Part shown: positions 53,685 through 61,090 of the stretch, piece after piece | Layout: every line of letters begins with the position of its first letter | Position numbering within the stretch: position 1 is the first letter of the stretch | Notes under the pieces: model-generated | Databases searched by the model: none | Told to the model about the DNA's origin: nothing | What the model saw: the letters and a program-made list of their open reading frames with translations, nothing else | Source of the DNA: Butyricicoccus pullicaecorum | Lineage (GTDB): Bacteria > Bacillota > Clostridia > Oscillospirales > Butyricicoccaceae | Assembly (NCBI GenBank): GCA_018366035.1 | Contig: JAGZIW010000001.1 | Span: 308,642 to 372,641, forward strand | Length of the DNA: 64,000 nt | Direction of reading: 5' to 3' | Program-made: the position numbers and the translations under genes

Positions 53685-53867
53685 ATGAAAATGATATATA
53701 GGGTCGCTGCTGTTTTGTGTGCAGCGACCATTTTGGGACAGGTCGGCTGCTGTGATGCAGGAACAATCAGTTTTTGGGAGTGCCTTCTGCGTGTGCTGGG
53801 GTGCGTCTTTGCTCTGATGGCGTGTTATGCCATGGAATGTCGAGGTAGAATGAAAAAAAGGAGATGA
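53685..53867 (+). CDS. Small membrane protein
   Basis: A 60-residue protein with two hydrophobic segments (VAAVLCAATILGQVG and LLRVLGCVFALMACYAM) and a basic tail. AAGGAG stands ten bases before ATG 53685. Composition suits a membrane-embedded phage-type accessory protein. It is eight bases before the replication organiser gene. Confidence 0.5.
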   Translation: MKMIYRVAAVLCAATILGQVGCCDAGTISFWECLLRVLGCVFALMACYAMECRGRMKKRR

Positions 53868-53874
53868 TACGACT

Positions 53875-54627
53875 ATGCTGCAATATTCGTTTGACGCAGA
53901 CCTTGCAAAAGAATATGGCGTGCCGGAGGCGATTTTTGCGCATCGCCTGTACTGGTGGGTACGGGACAATGCCGCCAACAACCGCAACTTAAAAGATGGA
54001 CGATATTGGACTTATGACAGCATGACGGCGCTGCTTGAGATTTTCCCGTTCTGGAGCCGCCGACAGCTGCAAGGTATCATTGCCCGATGTCGGGAAAAAG
54101 GGCTGATTCTGACGGCTGAGTACAACGATGACCGGAGAGACCGTACGACTTGGTACACGGTCACAGATGTTGTGCATCGCTTTTATGGTCAAGATTTTAA
54201 GCCTGTGACAGAATGGGGCAATGCAATGCACGAAACGGTGCAATGCAATGCACCAAATGGGGCGGCTCAGTGCACCGTTTCGTGCACTCTATATAAGGAA
54301 CAGTTAGAAGACCAGTTAGAAGACGAGAGAGTGCGCACGCGCGAAGAACAGCAAAACGGCATTTCGGCGGCACCCAAGCCAGCAGAGGCAAAGCAGACCT
54401 ATGGAGAGTTTGCCAATGTCCGTCTGACCAGCAGGGAACTGGACAAGCTGCTCAGCCGATGGACACGGGAACAAGTCCATCATGAAGTCGAAGCTCTGTC
54501 TGCCTACATGAAGTCCAAGGGAAAAGCCTACAAGGACCATTATGCAGCTTTGACCGTTTGGATGAAACGAGATTTCCCTGCCGGACAAGCTGCCTCGGGC
54601 GGTCGTGTCCTGATTGATGACGATTGA
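53875..54627 (+). CDS. Phage replisome organiser / replication initiator
   Basis: A 250-residue protein. The N-terminal winged helix is LAKEYGVPEAIFAHRLYWWVRDNAAN...MTALLEIFPFWSRRQLQGII, the pattern of DnaD/replisome organisers. A linker containing the inverted repeat and an MSKGKAYKDHYAALTVWMKRD motif, resembling DnaD/DnaB-loader tails, follows. It would bind the origin and load the DnaB helicase encoded next. The 16-bp inverted repeat inside the gene is a candidate origin, as in phages whose origin lies in the initiator gene. Confidence 0.7.
   Translation: MLQYSFDADLAKEYGVPEAIFAHRLYWWVRDNAANNRNLKDGRYWTYDSMTALLEIFPFWSRRQLQGIIARCREKGLILTAEYNDDRRDRTTWYTVTDVVHRFYGQDFKPVTEWGNAMHETVQCNAPNGAAQCTVSCTLYKEQLEDQLEDERVRTREEQQNGISAAPKPAEAKQTYGEFANVRLTSRELDKLLSRWTREQVHHEVEALSAYMKSKGKAYKDHYAALTVWMKRDFPAGQAASGGRVLIDDD
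54227..54286. repeat. 16-bp perfect inverted repeat in replication gene (possible origin)
   Basis: TGCACGAAACGGTGCA at 54227-54242 and its exact complement TGCACCGTTTCGTGCA at 54271-54286, separated by 28 bases that contain TGCAATGCA. The repeats sit in the linker region of the initiator protein. Confidence 0.65.
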
Positions 54628-54638
54628 GAGGGCGCAAC

Positions 54639-56009
54639 ATGGAAACTACTACACAACGAATTTACGATGCTGCGGTTGCCGTCCTTGGCTCTGTGATGCT
54701 GGACCCCACAGTGTCGGGAGATGTATTCGCCAAGGTACGTCCAGAGCATTTCATCATGCCGGAGTATCGCACGGTGTTCGAAGCGGAACAAACCTTGTTT
54801 CTGTCTGGAAAGCCGATTGACCCTGTGTCTGTTACCGCACTCATCAGCGAGGCGTATCGACCGCTCATCATGGACATCATGGACTTAACCCCAACAGCTG
54901 CGAACTGTCTGGCGTATGTTGATATCCTGATTGAGCAAACACGCCTGTATCAGCTGCGGGAGCTGGGGGAACGCCTTGCCAACGCAGCCACCTTGGACGA
55001 TGCCACAGAGTTGCTGGCGCACGGACAAGGACTGTGCGCGAATCGCTCTGGTATGACAGCACTGTCCTTGAAAGATGGATATATTGGGTTCACGGAGCGT
55101 CAAAGTCAGCAGCCGCACTATCTGAATTTTGGCATGGAAGGTCTGGACAGCCGCCTGTTTGCAGAGCTTGGGGATTATATTCTGCTGGGGGCGCGTCCCT
55201 CTACCGGAAAAACCATGCTCGCCTTACAGCTTGCGGTACACCTAAGCAAGACCTATCGGGTTGGATTCTTTTCCCTCGAAACCAAAGATGCAAAGCTGAT
55301 TGACCGTACCATGGCACATGTGTTTGGGATAAGCTTTGGCAAAATCAAGCGTCATGCACTGACAAAGGACGACTGGAGCCTGATGGCGCTGCAATCTGCA
55401 AGGCTGACCGGCTCCAAGCTGGAAATTGTGCAGGCAACTGGGCGCACAGCTGAGGAAATCGCATCTTTTGCGCGATATCGGCGGCATGAAATCATCTTGG
55501 TTGACTATATTCAACTGATTCGCGCAAGCAAGAAAGCATACAGCCGAGAAAATGAGGTGGCATCTATCTCCACGGCACTTGCAAACTTTGCCCGTGCGCA
55601 TCATGTGACCGTGATTGCACTGGCACAGCTGACCCGTGACAATGAGGACGCCAAAAACAAGACCGTTCGTGCTCCAACACTGTCCAGCTTCCGCGAATCG
55701 GGTGCGTTAGAACAGGACGCAGATATTGCGCTTCTGATGTACTTATCTGAGCCGGACAACAAAGGCTCTGACCGTATCCTGCGCCTTGCCAAAAACAAGG
55801 AAGGCAGCCTTGGAAAATTGCAGCTTGCTTTTGATGGTGACAAGCAGACCTTTACAGAACGCATTGCCATTCAGGGAGACCCCTTCCGGTGGAGCAGTCC
55901 GGCGCCGCGGACGGATCCGCCCTCTTTGGAGCCGCGAGAATGGCAGGAGATTACACCAAGCGAACAAATTCCATTTCCAGAATTTGGAGGTAAGACACAT
56001 GGTGCATAA
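54639..56009 (+). CDS. dnaB: Replicative DNA helicase (DnaB family)
   Basis: A 456-residue hexameric helicase. The N-terminal domain (AVLGSVMLDP, HFIMPEYRTVFEAEQTLF) is followed by the RecA-like C-terminal domain with GARPSTGKTM as Walker A, SLETKDAKLIDR, VDYIQLI as Walker B and FRESGALEQDADI. It unwinds DNA at the element fork. ATG 54639 follows GAGGG. It overlaps the next gene by 11 bases. Chromosomal dnaB elsewhere is expected; this is an element copy. Confidence 0.86.
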   Translation: METTTQRIYDAAVAVLGSVMLDPTVSGDVFAKVRPEHFIMPEYRTVFEAEQTLFLSGKPIDPVSVTALISEAYRPLIMDIMDLTPTAANCLAYVDILIEQTRLYQLRELGERLANAATLDDATELLAHGQGLCANRSGMTALSLKDGYIGFTERQSQQPHYLNFGMEGLDSRLFAELGDYILLGARPSTGKTMLALQLAVHLSKTYRVGFFSLETKDAKLIDRTMAHVFGISFGKIKRHALTKDDWSLMALQSARLTGSKLEIVQATGRTAEEIASFARYRRHEIILVDYIQLIRASKKAYSRENEVASISTALANFARAHHVTVIALAQLTRDNEDAKNKTVRAPTLSSFRESGALEQDADIALLMYLSEPDNKGSDRILRLAKNKEGSLGKLQLAFDGDKQTFTERIAIQGDPFRWSSPAPRTDPPSLEPREWQEITPSEQIPFPEFGGKTHGA

Positions 56010-56259
56010 GAAAAAATATACCAGTCTCACTGAGGTCATATTTGAGTCATCTGCAACCGGCACAAAGGTGAAGGGATATGTCTTGCAGGTGATTCACAAG
56101 CGCTCGGGTCGCAGCTATGCGGTGGTAGAATACAGGAGTTCTCTGGCAGGCGGCAGGAAATCCACGCCGCTGCGTGAATGTTTTGTCATTGTAAACGGCT
56201 GCTATCAGGGGATTATCACACGGCGAAATATAGCGAATCAAGAAAAGAGGGATTTATGA
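55999..56259 (+). CDS. Small hypothetical protein between helicase and ParB genes
   Basis: An 86-residue basic protein (MVHKKKYTSLTEVIFESSATGTK..., YVLQVIHKRSGRSYAVVEYRSS). Beta-rich, without a recognised motif. TTTGGAGG precedes ATG 55999, which overlaps dnaB; its own stop overlaps the parB start as ATGA. It is translationally coupled to both, so a role in replication or partition is likely. Confidence 0.55.
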   Translation: MVHKKKYTSLTEVIFESSATGTKVKGYVLQVIHKRSGRSYAVVEYRSSLAGGRKSTPLRECFVIVNGCYQGIITRRNIANQEKRDL

Positions 56260-57425
56260 TGACAGATTTGGTGAAACAGGCAATGTTTCGGGTCAATCAG
56301 GGAAGTGTGTCCAATTTGGACACATTGGATTTGGTACAGGTTCCCCTGTCTCTGATTGACACAAATGATGGAAACTTTTATGCTGTGGGAGATATACAGG
56401 ACCTCAAGGATTCGATTGCACTCATTGGTTTGAAACAGCCTTTGGTTGTGCTTCCGACCGATGGCAGGTATCGGCTGATTGCAGGGCACAGGCGTTACAA
56501 GGCACTATCGGAGTTGGGCAAAGAAACGGCTCCTTGTGTGATACAGAACGGTTTGACAGAAACCGAGGAGCAGCTTGCGCTGATTCTCACCAATTCAACT
56601 GCAAGAGAACTGTCTTACCTCGAAAAGCTGGAACAGGCAAAGCGGCTCAAGGAACTGTTTATGAAACGCCGTGAGGAGGGTGCGGAGCTGCATGGGAGAA
56701 TCCGAGATATGGTGGCTGAGGCAATGGACGAAAGCGCAAGCAATATTGCACGTATGGAGAAAATCGACAAACATTTGATTTCGGATTGGAAAGGACCGCT
56801 CAATCAGGGGCAAATTAGCGTATCTACTGCATACGAAATTGCAAAATTACCGGAAAATATGCAGCAGAGACTGAAAGAAGAATATCCGGTTGCAGGCGTA
56901 CTGACTGCAAAAGTTGTACAGGGCGCTGAAAAAATGACAGAATACCCCTTTGCGCCGCTGAATTGCCCGCTGCGTCATGGAGCATTGTGCACACGGTATG
57001 CAGAACGTGCGGAAATGGTCGCAACTGGGACTTGCTCCGGCTGCTGCAAGAATTGTGACCATACCGAAGACTGTCCGGTTTTCTGTGACTTGTGTAAGAA
57101 GAACGCAGACCGAGAAAAAGAGTGTGCGTACAAAGCACAAAAAGAAATGGAAGCCGAAGAACAATACCAGAAGTCGGCATATCGCCGCGCCCAGCTGAGC
57201 CTGATGCAGTGGGCGAAGGATACACGGTTTGACAGTATGGCTGAATGGAATGCACTGCCCTATACGGTGAAGTTTTTCCGTGAGATGGCAGCACCAAGCC
57301 GAAATTCATGGGCGCCGAACTTGAGGGATTTATTTGAGATGGCAGACTTGCTGGAAATTTCTCTGTCAGAGCTGCTGGGACTTGTACCAGAACTGCCGCC
57401 GTGCACTTCCGGATACATAAAATAG
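56256..57425 (+). CDS. ParB-like partition/nuclease domain protein
   Basis: A 389-residue protein. The ParB/Srx-like N-terminal domain reads VPLSLIDTNDGNFYAVGDIQDLKDSIALIGLKQPLVVLP and RLIAGHRRYKALSELG, with the NTP-binding GHRR motif. An HTH-like region (KLPENMQQRLKEEYP) and a cysteine-rich segment (CSGCCKNCDHTEDCPVFCDLC) follow. No ParA is adjacent. The first 25 codons contain the second copy of the 19-bp palindrome (56306-56324), a natural binding-site candidate. Role in partition or gene control. Confidence 0.72.
   Translation: MMTDLVKQAMFRVNQGSVSNLDTLDLVQVPLSLIDTNDGNFYAVGDIQDLKDSIALIGLKQPLVVLPTDGRYRLIAGHRRYKALSELGKETAPCVIQNGLTETEEQLALILTNSTARELSYLEKLEQAKRLKELFMKRREEGAELHGRIRDMVAEAMDESASNIARMEKIDKHLISDWKGPLNQGQISVSTAYEIAKLPENMQQRLKEEYPVAGVLTAKVVQGAEKMTEYPFAPLNCPLRHGALCTRYAERAEMVATGTCSGCCKNCDHTEDCPVFCDLCKKNADREKECAYKAQKEMEAEEQYQKSAYRRAQLSLMQWAKDTRFDSMAEWNALPYTVKFFREMAAPSRNSWAPNLRDLFEMADLLEISLSELLGLVPELPPCTSGYIK
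56306..56324. promoter_or_regulatory. 19-bp palindrome, copy 2
   Basis: TGTGTCCAATTTGGACACA inside codons 17-23 of the ParB-like gene, in the same orientation as copy 1. Its position inside the coding region argues for protein binding, because coding constraint alone would not keep a perfect palindrome. Confidence 0.7.
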
Positions 57426-57447
57426 ACTGTATATAATGGAGGTTAAA

Positions 57448-57864
57448 ATGTTAAATAAAGTGATTTTGATGGGGCGTTTGACACGCGACCCTGTATGTAA
57501 ATATGTAAATGATAAGAAGGTTTGTAATTTTACGCTGGCGATTGACCGCCCAAAGCAGTCCGATGGCGAAAGGCAAACAGACTTTCTCAATTGTTTCTGC
57601 TGGGGAAGACGTGCAGAGTTTGTGTCGCAATGGTTTACTAAGGGTATGATGGCTGTTGTTGTGGGTCGCGTACAGTCGCGGAACTGGGAGGACCAAAACG
57701 GAAACAAGCGCAGTACCGTAGAAATCAATGCAGACGAAATCTCTTTTGGCGAAACCAAAAAATCCCGTGAAGCAACAGGAAATCTACCATCTGAACCATA
57801 TCCAAATGCACCAGATGACCAATTTACAGCGTTAGATGACACTGGAGAAGACGTGCCGTTCTAA
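57448..57864 (+). CDS. ssb: Single-stranded DNA-binding protein
   Basis: A 138-residue SSB. The OB-fold reads MLNKVILMGRLTRDPVCKYV...NFTLAIDRPKQSDGE, WGRRAEFVSQWFTKGMMAVVVGRVQSRNW. The acidic tail ends DDTGEDVPF, the usual hook for partner proteins. TGGAGG stands eight bases before ATG 57448; the ATG at 57436 contains that site. It protects single strands made by the DnaB and HUH Rep systems. Confidence 0.88.
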   Translation: MLNKVILMGRLTRDPVCKYVNDKKVCNFTLAIDRPKQSDGERQTDFLNCFCWGRRAEFVSQWFTKGMMAVVVGRVQSRNWEDQNGNKRSTVEINADEISFGETKKSREATGNLPSEPYPNAPDDQFTALDDTGEDVPF

Positions 57865-57908
57865 TTTGACATGCCACAACACACCTATTTGCTGTATAGG
57901 GTATAAAA

Positions 57909-57940
57909 GAAACCCGCCATTATATGGGCGGGTTTTTCTG
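57909..57940. terminator. Terminator after ssb
   Basis: AAACCCGCC(AT) and (AT)GGGCGGGTTT arms and TTTT; it also serves the convergent HicB gene. Confidence 0.8.
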
Positions 57941-57957
57941 AGCCATATTTTGTTTTC

Positions 57958-58242
57958 TTAAATCTTTGCCATACGGATAGGAGGCATATATACATCTATC
58001 AGCATAGCTCGTTCATTTTCAGCTGTTACTATATCAGACAACTGGGTAGGCACAGGGATTTCCTCGTTATCCTCTTCCATGCCATAGAGGGCACAGCCTA
58101 ACAATTCTCTTGCAGATAACAACGCATCATTGTCATCTACACCACTAGTAGCAACATCTAAATCCGGAAAGACAACTGCAATTTCCTGACCAGCTTCATA
58201 GGTGAATACAGCAGGATAAATATATCGTTCGGTTTTCTTCAT
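57958..58242 (-). CDS. HicB-like antitoxin domain protein (short)
   Basis: A 94-residue HicB-fold protein: YIYPAVFTYEAGQEIAVVFPDLDVATSG, DALLSARELLGCALYGMEEDNEEIPVPT, MLIDVYMPPIRMA. The usual C-terminal RHH tail (KKTLTIPAWLN...) is absent, so it cannot bind DNA in the standard way. No HicA follows. It may be a truncated antitoxin, possibly antidote to the neighbouring HicA, or an accessory protein. Confidence 0.72.
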   Translation of the reverse strand: MKKTERYIYPAVFTYEAGQEIAVVFPDLDVATSGVDDNDALLSARELLGCALYGMEEDNEEIPVPTQLSDIVTAENERAMLIDVYMPPIRMAKI

Positions 58243-58343
58243 AATAAAAGCCTCTTGTTAAAATTAAAGGAAGGGAGTTGGATTATTTGAATAAGCATCG
58301 GCTGCCGTTTTTAGATGGTTTAGTGTTTTTCTGGGTAAATTGT

Positions 58344-58751
58344 TTAAGAATGACTTTGCTGATAAAGAGCCGTTAAAGAGTCCTGAAGCACCTGTGAAAA
58401 GTTGATATGATTATTTTCAGCAAATGTGTTGAGCCATGCTGGAATGGTAAGATTTTTTCTAACTGCCTTTTCGCCGTACTTTTCGGCATAAGCGTCCATA
58501 TCGAGGACCAGCATGCTTACAAAGCCACCATGGTCTGGAATAATACTTTCAATGGGACTTGCTTTCGGGGCGGGCTTCCCGTCTTCTAATTCATCGAGAA
58601 CCCAGCCGGAAGCGGCATCTGTACCCATAAGGATAGCTTCTGCCAACGTATTACCGCCGCTGACGCAGCCGGGAAGGTCTGGAACAACTACGGCGTAAGC
58701 TCCTTTTTGATCTTCGTCAGGATAAAAACAAGCAGGATAAGTTAATTGCAT
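58344..58751 (-). CDS. hicB: Type II toxin-antitoxin system HicB antitoxin
   Basis: A 135-residue antitoxin. The N-terminal HicB fold (YPACFYPDEDQKGAYAVVVPDLPGCVSGGNTLAEAILMGTDAASGW) is complete, and the C-terminal ribbon-helix-helix (RKNLTIPAWLNTFAENNHINFSQVLQDSL) binds DNA. It neutralises HicA, encoded upstream in the same direction, 34 bases away, and represses the operon. Since hicA is frameshifted here, the antitoxin may now be an orphan. Confidence 0.82.
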   Translation of the reverse strand: MQLTYPACFYPDEDQKGAYAVVVPDLPGCVSGGNTLAEAILMGTDAASGWVLDELEDGKPAPKASPIESIIPDHGGFVSMLVLDMDAYAEKYGEKAVRKNLTIPAWLNTFAENNHINFSQVLQDSLTALYQQSHS

Positions 58752-58785
58752 AAGAACCTCCTTTATTGCATGCAGTACTGGGCTT

Positions 58786-58964
58786 TTATAGCCCAGCCTG
58801 CTTCAAGATTTGTTTCACTATTTGTGGGGCGATGTCTCCGGGGTGATTGGGAATCGTAACCTTGCCGGGTTTTGTTGGATGAATGTAAGAATAATGAGAG
58901 CCTTTTGCTTTTTTGAATCGCCATCCATCTGCTAAAATTATTTTTCTACTTCCCGGAATTTCAT
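58786..58964 (-). pseudogene. hicA: HicA toxin gene, frameshifted
   Basis: The ATG at 58964 with AAGGAGG upstream encodes MKFREVEK, then a stop. Shifting one base in the A5 run gives the continuing HicA sequence IILADGWRFKKAKGSHYSYIHPTKPGKVTIPNHPGDIAPQIVKQILKQAGL. The catalytic GSH histidine and the dsRBD-like end are intact. A missing A in the homopolymer is the simplest cause. Slippage could still make some toxin. HicA cleaves mRNA. Confidence 0.7.
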
Positions 58965-59216
58965 GCTGCAACCTCCTTACAATTATATTATACGCATAAT
59001 GCGCATTTACGTCAAGAGGATTCTGGTATCATTCGATTTTTTCCATTAAGAGTTTCCGCAAAGCTGAAATGGCGATACGTATTCTGCACACGAGGTGTTA
59101 TGCAATGCGAACAAAAATATATGCATAGATTTTGTGTATCTAAAACAAATATTTTTCCTGCGCTTGACAAGTTCTGAAAAAATCAGTATAGTAGATGCCA
59201 GAACAAAGGAGTTATC

Positions 59217-59282
59217 CCAGCCCAGACTTGGGGCTGGCAACAATAAAATAAGGCACTGTGCGGGGCTGAGCCCCGCATTTTT
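59217..59282 (+). promoter_or_regulatory. Leader hairpins and terminator upstream of Rep
   Basis: CCAGCCC pairs with GGGCTGG (59217-59237) and TGCGGGGCT with AGCCCCGCA followed by TTTTT (59259-59282). These lie 50 bases before the Rep start and after a possible promoter near 59163-59190. Such attenuators often set the replication initiator level. Confidence 0.6.
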
Positions 59283-59299
59283 CTACCCTTTTATAAAAA

Positions 59300-59318
59300 T
59301 GTGTCCAAATTGGACACA
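59300..59318. promoter_or_regulatory. 19-bp palindrome, copy 3
   Basis: TGTGTCCAAATTGGACACA (the complement of the other two copies) just after the leader terminator and 14 bases before the Rep ATG. A bound protein here would block rep expression. Confidence 0.7.
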
Positions 59319-59331
59319 AGAAAGGAGTAAC

Positions 59332-60087
59332 ATGGCAAAGCGAAGAAAAGTCATTCGTGCGGGGCAGATGGTTTATGCAGTGGTGTACTCTGTGCCGCAT
59401 GTATCAGACAAGCCCGCAGCACGCGCGGCAAAGACCAAGTGTTCCACCAAAGCACGTCAGCGTATGAACATGAAATATGCTTGGCAGAAGCTGGAGTTGG
59501 AACTGGCAGCCAACTTCGGCGCACAAGACCTCGTGGTTACGCTGACTTATGATGATGCACACTTACCCCATGATCGCGATGATGCAGTTGCAAAGCTAAA
59601 GAGATTTTGGGTGCATCTGCGCAAGGCACGGCGTCTTGCGGGTCAGTCCCTCCAATATATTTATGTGACTGAGGGCATACATGGTGATAATCGACTGCAT
59701 CACCATGCGGTCATCAACGGAACCGGCGCAGATCTCGAGGTGCTGCAAAGTCTTTGGAAGCATGGAACCGTACATATGGAGCCAGTGGACACCTCTGGTG
59801 GGTATGAAGCACTTGCAAAGTATTTGACCAAGGAGCCACGCGAGCATGGCAGTCCAAACGGGCTGCGCAGCTGGACACCCAGCCGAAACCTGCAAAAGCC
59901 ACAGACCGAAAGCAGCTTTGTGCCAGATGATTTGACTTTGTGCGCGCCGCCGAGTGCAGTCGTGTTAGATAGTGACAGCATGGTCAATCAATGGGGCGAG
60001 TTCAAGTACATCAAATATCTGCTGCCAGATAAGCCAAAGCATCGCAAGACACCAACAGCACCGCCAAGAAAAAAGAAAATCAAATAA
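59332..60087 (+). CDS. HUH rolling-circle replication-associated protein
   Basis: A 251-residue Rep. The metal-binding HUH-type motif is NRLHHHAVING (about residue 123), preceded by LVVTLTYDDAHLP. The catalytic tyrosine is likely in YEALAKYLTKEP (about residues 160-171). Length and layout match phage/plasmid-type rolling-circle Reps (REP_ORF2-G2P-like). AAAGGAG precedes ATG 59332. It nicks the double-strand origin and covalently attaches to the 5' end. The element therefore encodes both an HUH Rep and a DnaB/organiser. Confidence 0.75.
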   Translation: MAKRRKVIRAGQMVYAVVYSVPHVSDKPAARAAKTKCSTKARQRMNMKYAWQKLELELAANFGAQDLVVTLTYDDAHLPHDRDDAVAKLKRFWVHLRKARRLAGQSLQYIYVTEGIHGDNRLHHHAVINGTGADLEVLQSLWKHGTVHMEPVDTSGGYEALAKYLTKEPREHGSPNGLRSWTPSRNLQKPQTESSFVPDDLTLCAPPSAVVLDSDSMVNQWGEFKYIKYLLPDKPKHRKTPTAPPRKKKIK

Positions 60088-60218
60088 GGTCTTAGTTTTA
60101 CGCTGATAAGGAAGTATTCACAACAACTTATCACTAACGCCGACAGACAGGGTGCAAATAGAAACAGAGAGTTAATCACTTTCAATAGTGGTCGGCTCTC
60201 TGTTTTCTATCTTCACTT
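60088..60218 (+). other. Intergenic sequence after rep
   Basis: AT-rich with no gene. AGAAACAGAGAG/CTCTCTGTTTTCT form an inverted repeat near 60.16-60.21 kb that is followed by TTCAC; it may terminate the rep transcript. Confidence 0.4.
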
Positions 60219-60333
60219 TGTTACGCAATAGAACGCCATTTTTGAGGATAGAAGTATAAAATATCATCTAAGCGTTTTTCACGTTTTGAAAGCCGCATAA
60301 ATCAAGCGTTTTTTACCCTCTACTGCGTAACAT
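60219..60333. repeat. MITE-like repeat A
   Basis: About 115 bases bordered by GTTACGCAATAGA and TCTACTGCGTAAC, inverted with one mismatch. It shares GTTACGCA.TAGAAC..., AGTATAAAA and GCCGC.TAAATCAAG with repeat B. No gene inside. Confidence 0.55.
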
Positions 60334-60371
60334 ACCTACCACTAAATCAGCAGTTTTATAAGGCAGGTGGA

Positions 60372-60530
60372 TTAGACAGTTTTTGAATACCGCATAATTT
60401 CCGCTGTTGGATTATCCGATATTGGATTTTCCGACAGCGGTTTATCCGACATCGGAAAATCCAACGCAATAAAATAAAGATATAAATAACTAAAGAAATA
60501 CTAAATACAGATTTAATCAAATATCCATTC
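60372..60530 (-). pseudogene. Possible RepA_N replication initiator remnant
   Basis: On the minus strand a frame reads LYFIALDFPMSDKPLSENPI, then SDNPTAEIMRYSKTV and a stop. The repeated (S/P)(E/D)NP units resemble the linker of RepA_N replication initiators carried by Firmicutes plasmids and Tn1549-type elements. The same DNA has the 13-bp inverted repeat TTGGATTTTCCGA/TCGGAAAATCCAA. Only a short piece survives, and the match is from memory. Confidence 0.3.
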
Positions 60531-60639
60531 CCTTCCTATCCTTTCCCTAATCCCTCTCCTTTGGAGTAAGGCAAAGCGGCAGAGCCGCCAGAATGGAAAG
60601 GAATGGAACGGAAACGGCAATATAAAAATATCGTTTGTT

Positions 60640-60766
60640 ATGTTACGCAGTAGAACCTTATTTTTAAGGGTGGGAGTATAAAACCCTTACTCCTGCCCTT
60701 ATCTCCACTGTAATGCCGCTTAAATCAAGTGAGAAGCACACTTTATCGCATAACATTTCATAATGA
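60640..60766. repeat. MITE-like repeat B
   Basis: Starts ATGTTACGCAGTAGA, a perfect complement of the end of repeat A (60319-60333), and ends with GCATAACAT. The internal order resembles repeat A in the same direction, 420 bases apart. Confidence 0.5.
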
Positions 60767-60826
60767 ATTGGAAGCGTAAGCGGTTTATCCGATTGCGCTC
60801 TTGACTGCTCGACAGCAAAGACAGGG

Positions 60827-60871
60827 AACGCCGTCAAGGACGCTTGCGTTCATTTTATCCTTGACGGCGTT
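60827..60871. terminator. Strong hairpin before the Tn916-like genes
   Basis: AACGCCGTCAAGGA and TCCTTGACGGCGTT are perfect 14-base arms, followed by TTTTC. It terminates the leftward operon or serves as a mobilisation site; it resembles hairpins seen in Clostridia conjugative elements. Confidence 0.65.
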
Positions 60872-60889
60872 TTCGGGCTTTGCTACTTC

Positions 60890-61090
60890 CTACCTAAAAC
60901 GATACTTGAATAATGCCTGTATCAGTTGCGCTTCCAGTCTGTCTTGAATATCGGAGTTATAATGACCTTGAAATACAGATAGATATTTCATATACCCTCT
61001 GTAATAACATACGACATTATGTATTGCTTCCGGTTCTCCTTCAACCACTTTTTCAATGATTTCAAAAGGTATTCGCTTTTCGTTCTTCAT
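60890..61090 (-). CDS. Tn916-type helix-turn-helix protein
   Basis: A 66-residue HTH_16-like protein (RIPFEIIEKVVEGEPEAIHNVVCYYRGYMKYLSVFQ). Its ATG overlaps the sigma gene by 29 bases. In Tn916/Tn1549 elements the small HTH follows the sigma-like gene and is part of the conjugation switch. Its stop lies 19 bases before the hairpin at 60827-60871. Confidence 0.75.
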   Translation of the reverse strand: MKNEKRIPFEIIEKVVEGEPEAIHNVVCYYRGYMKYLSVFQGHYNSDIQDRLEAQLIQALFKYRFR

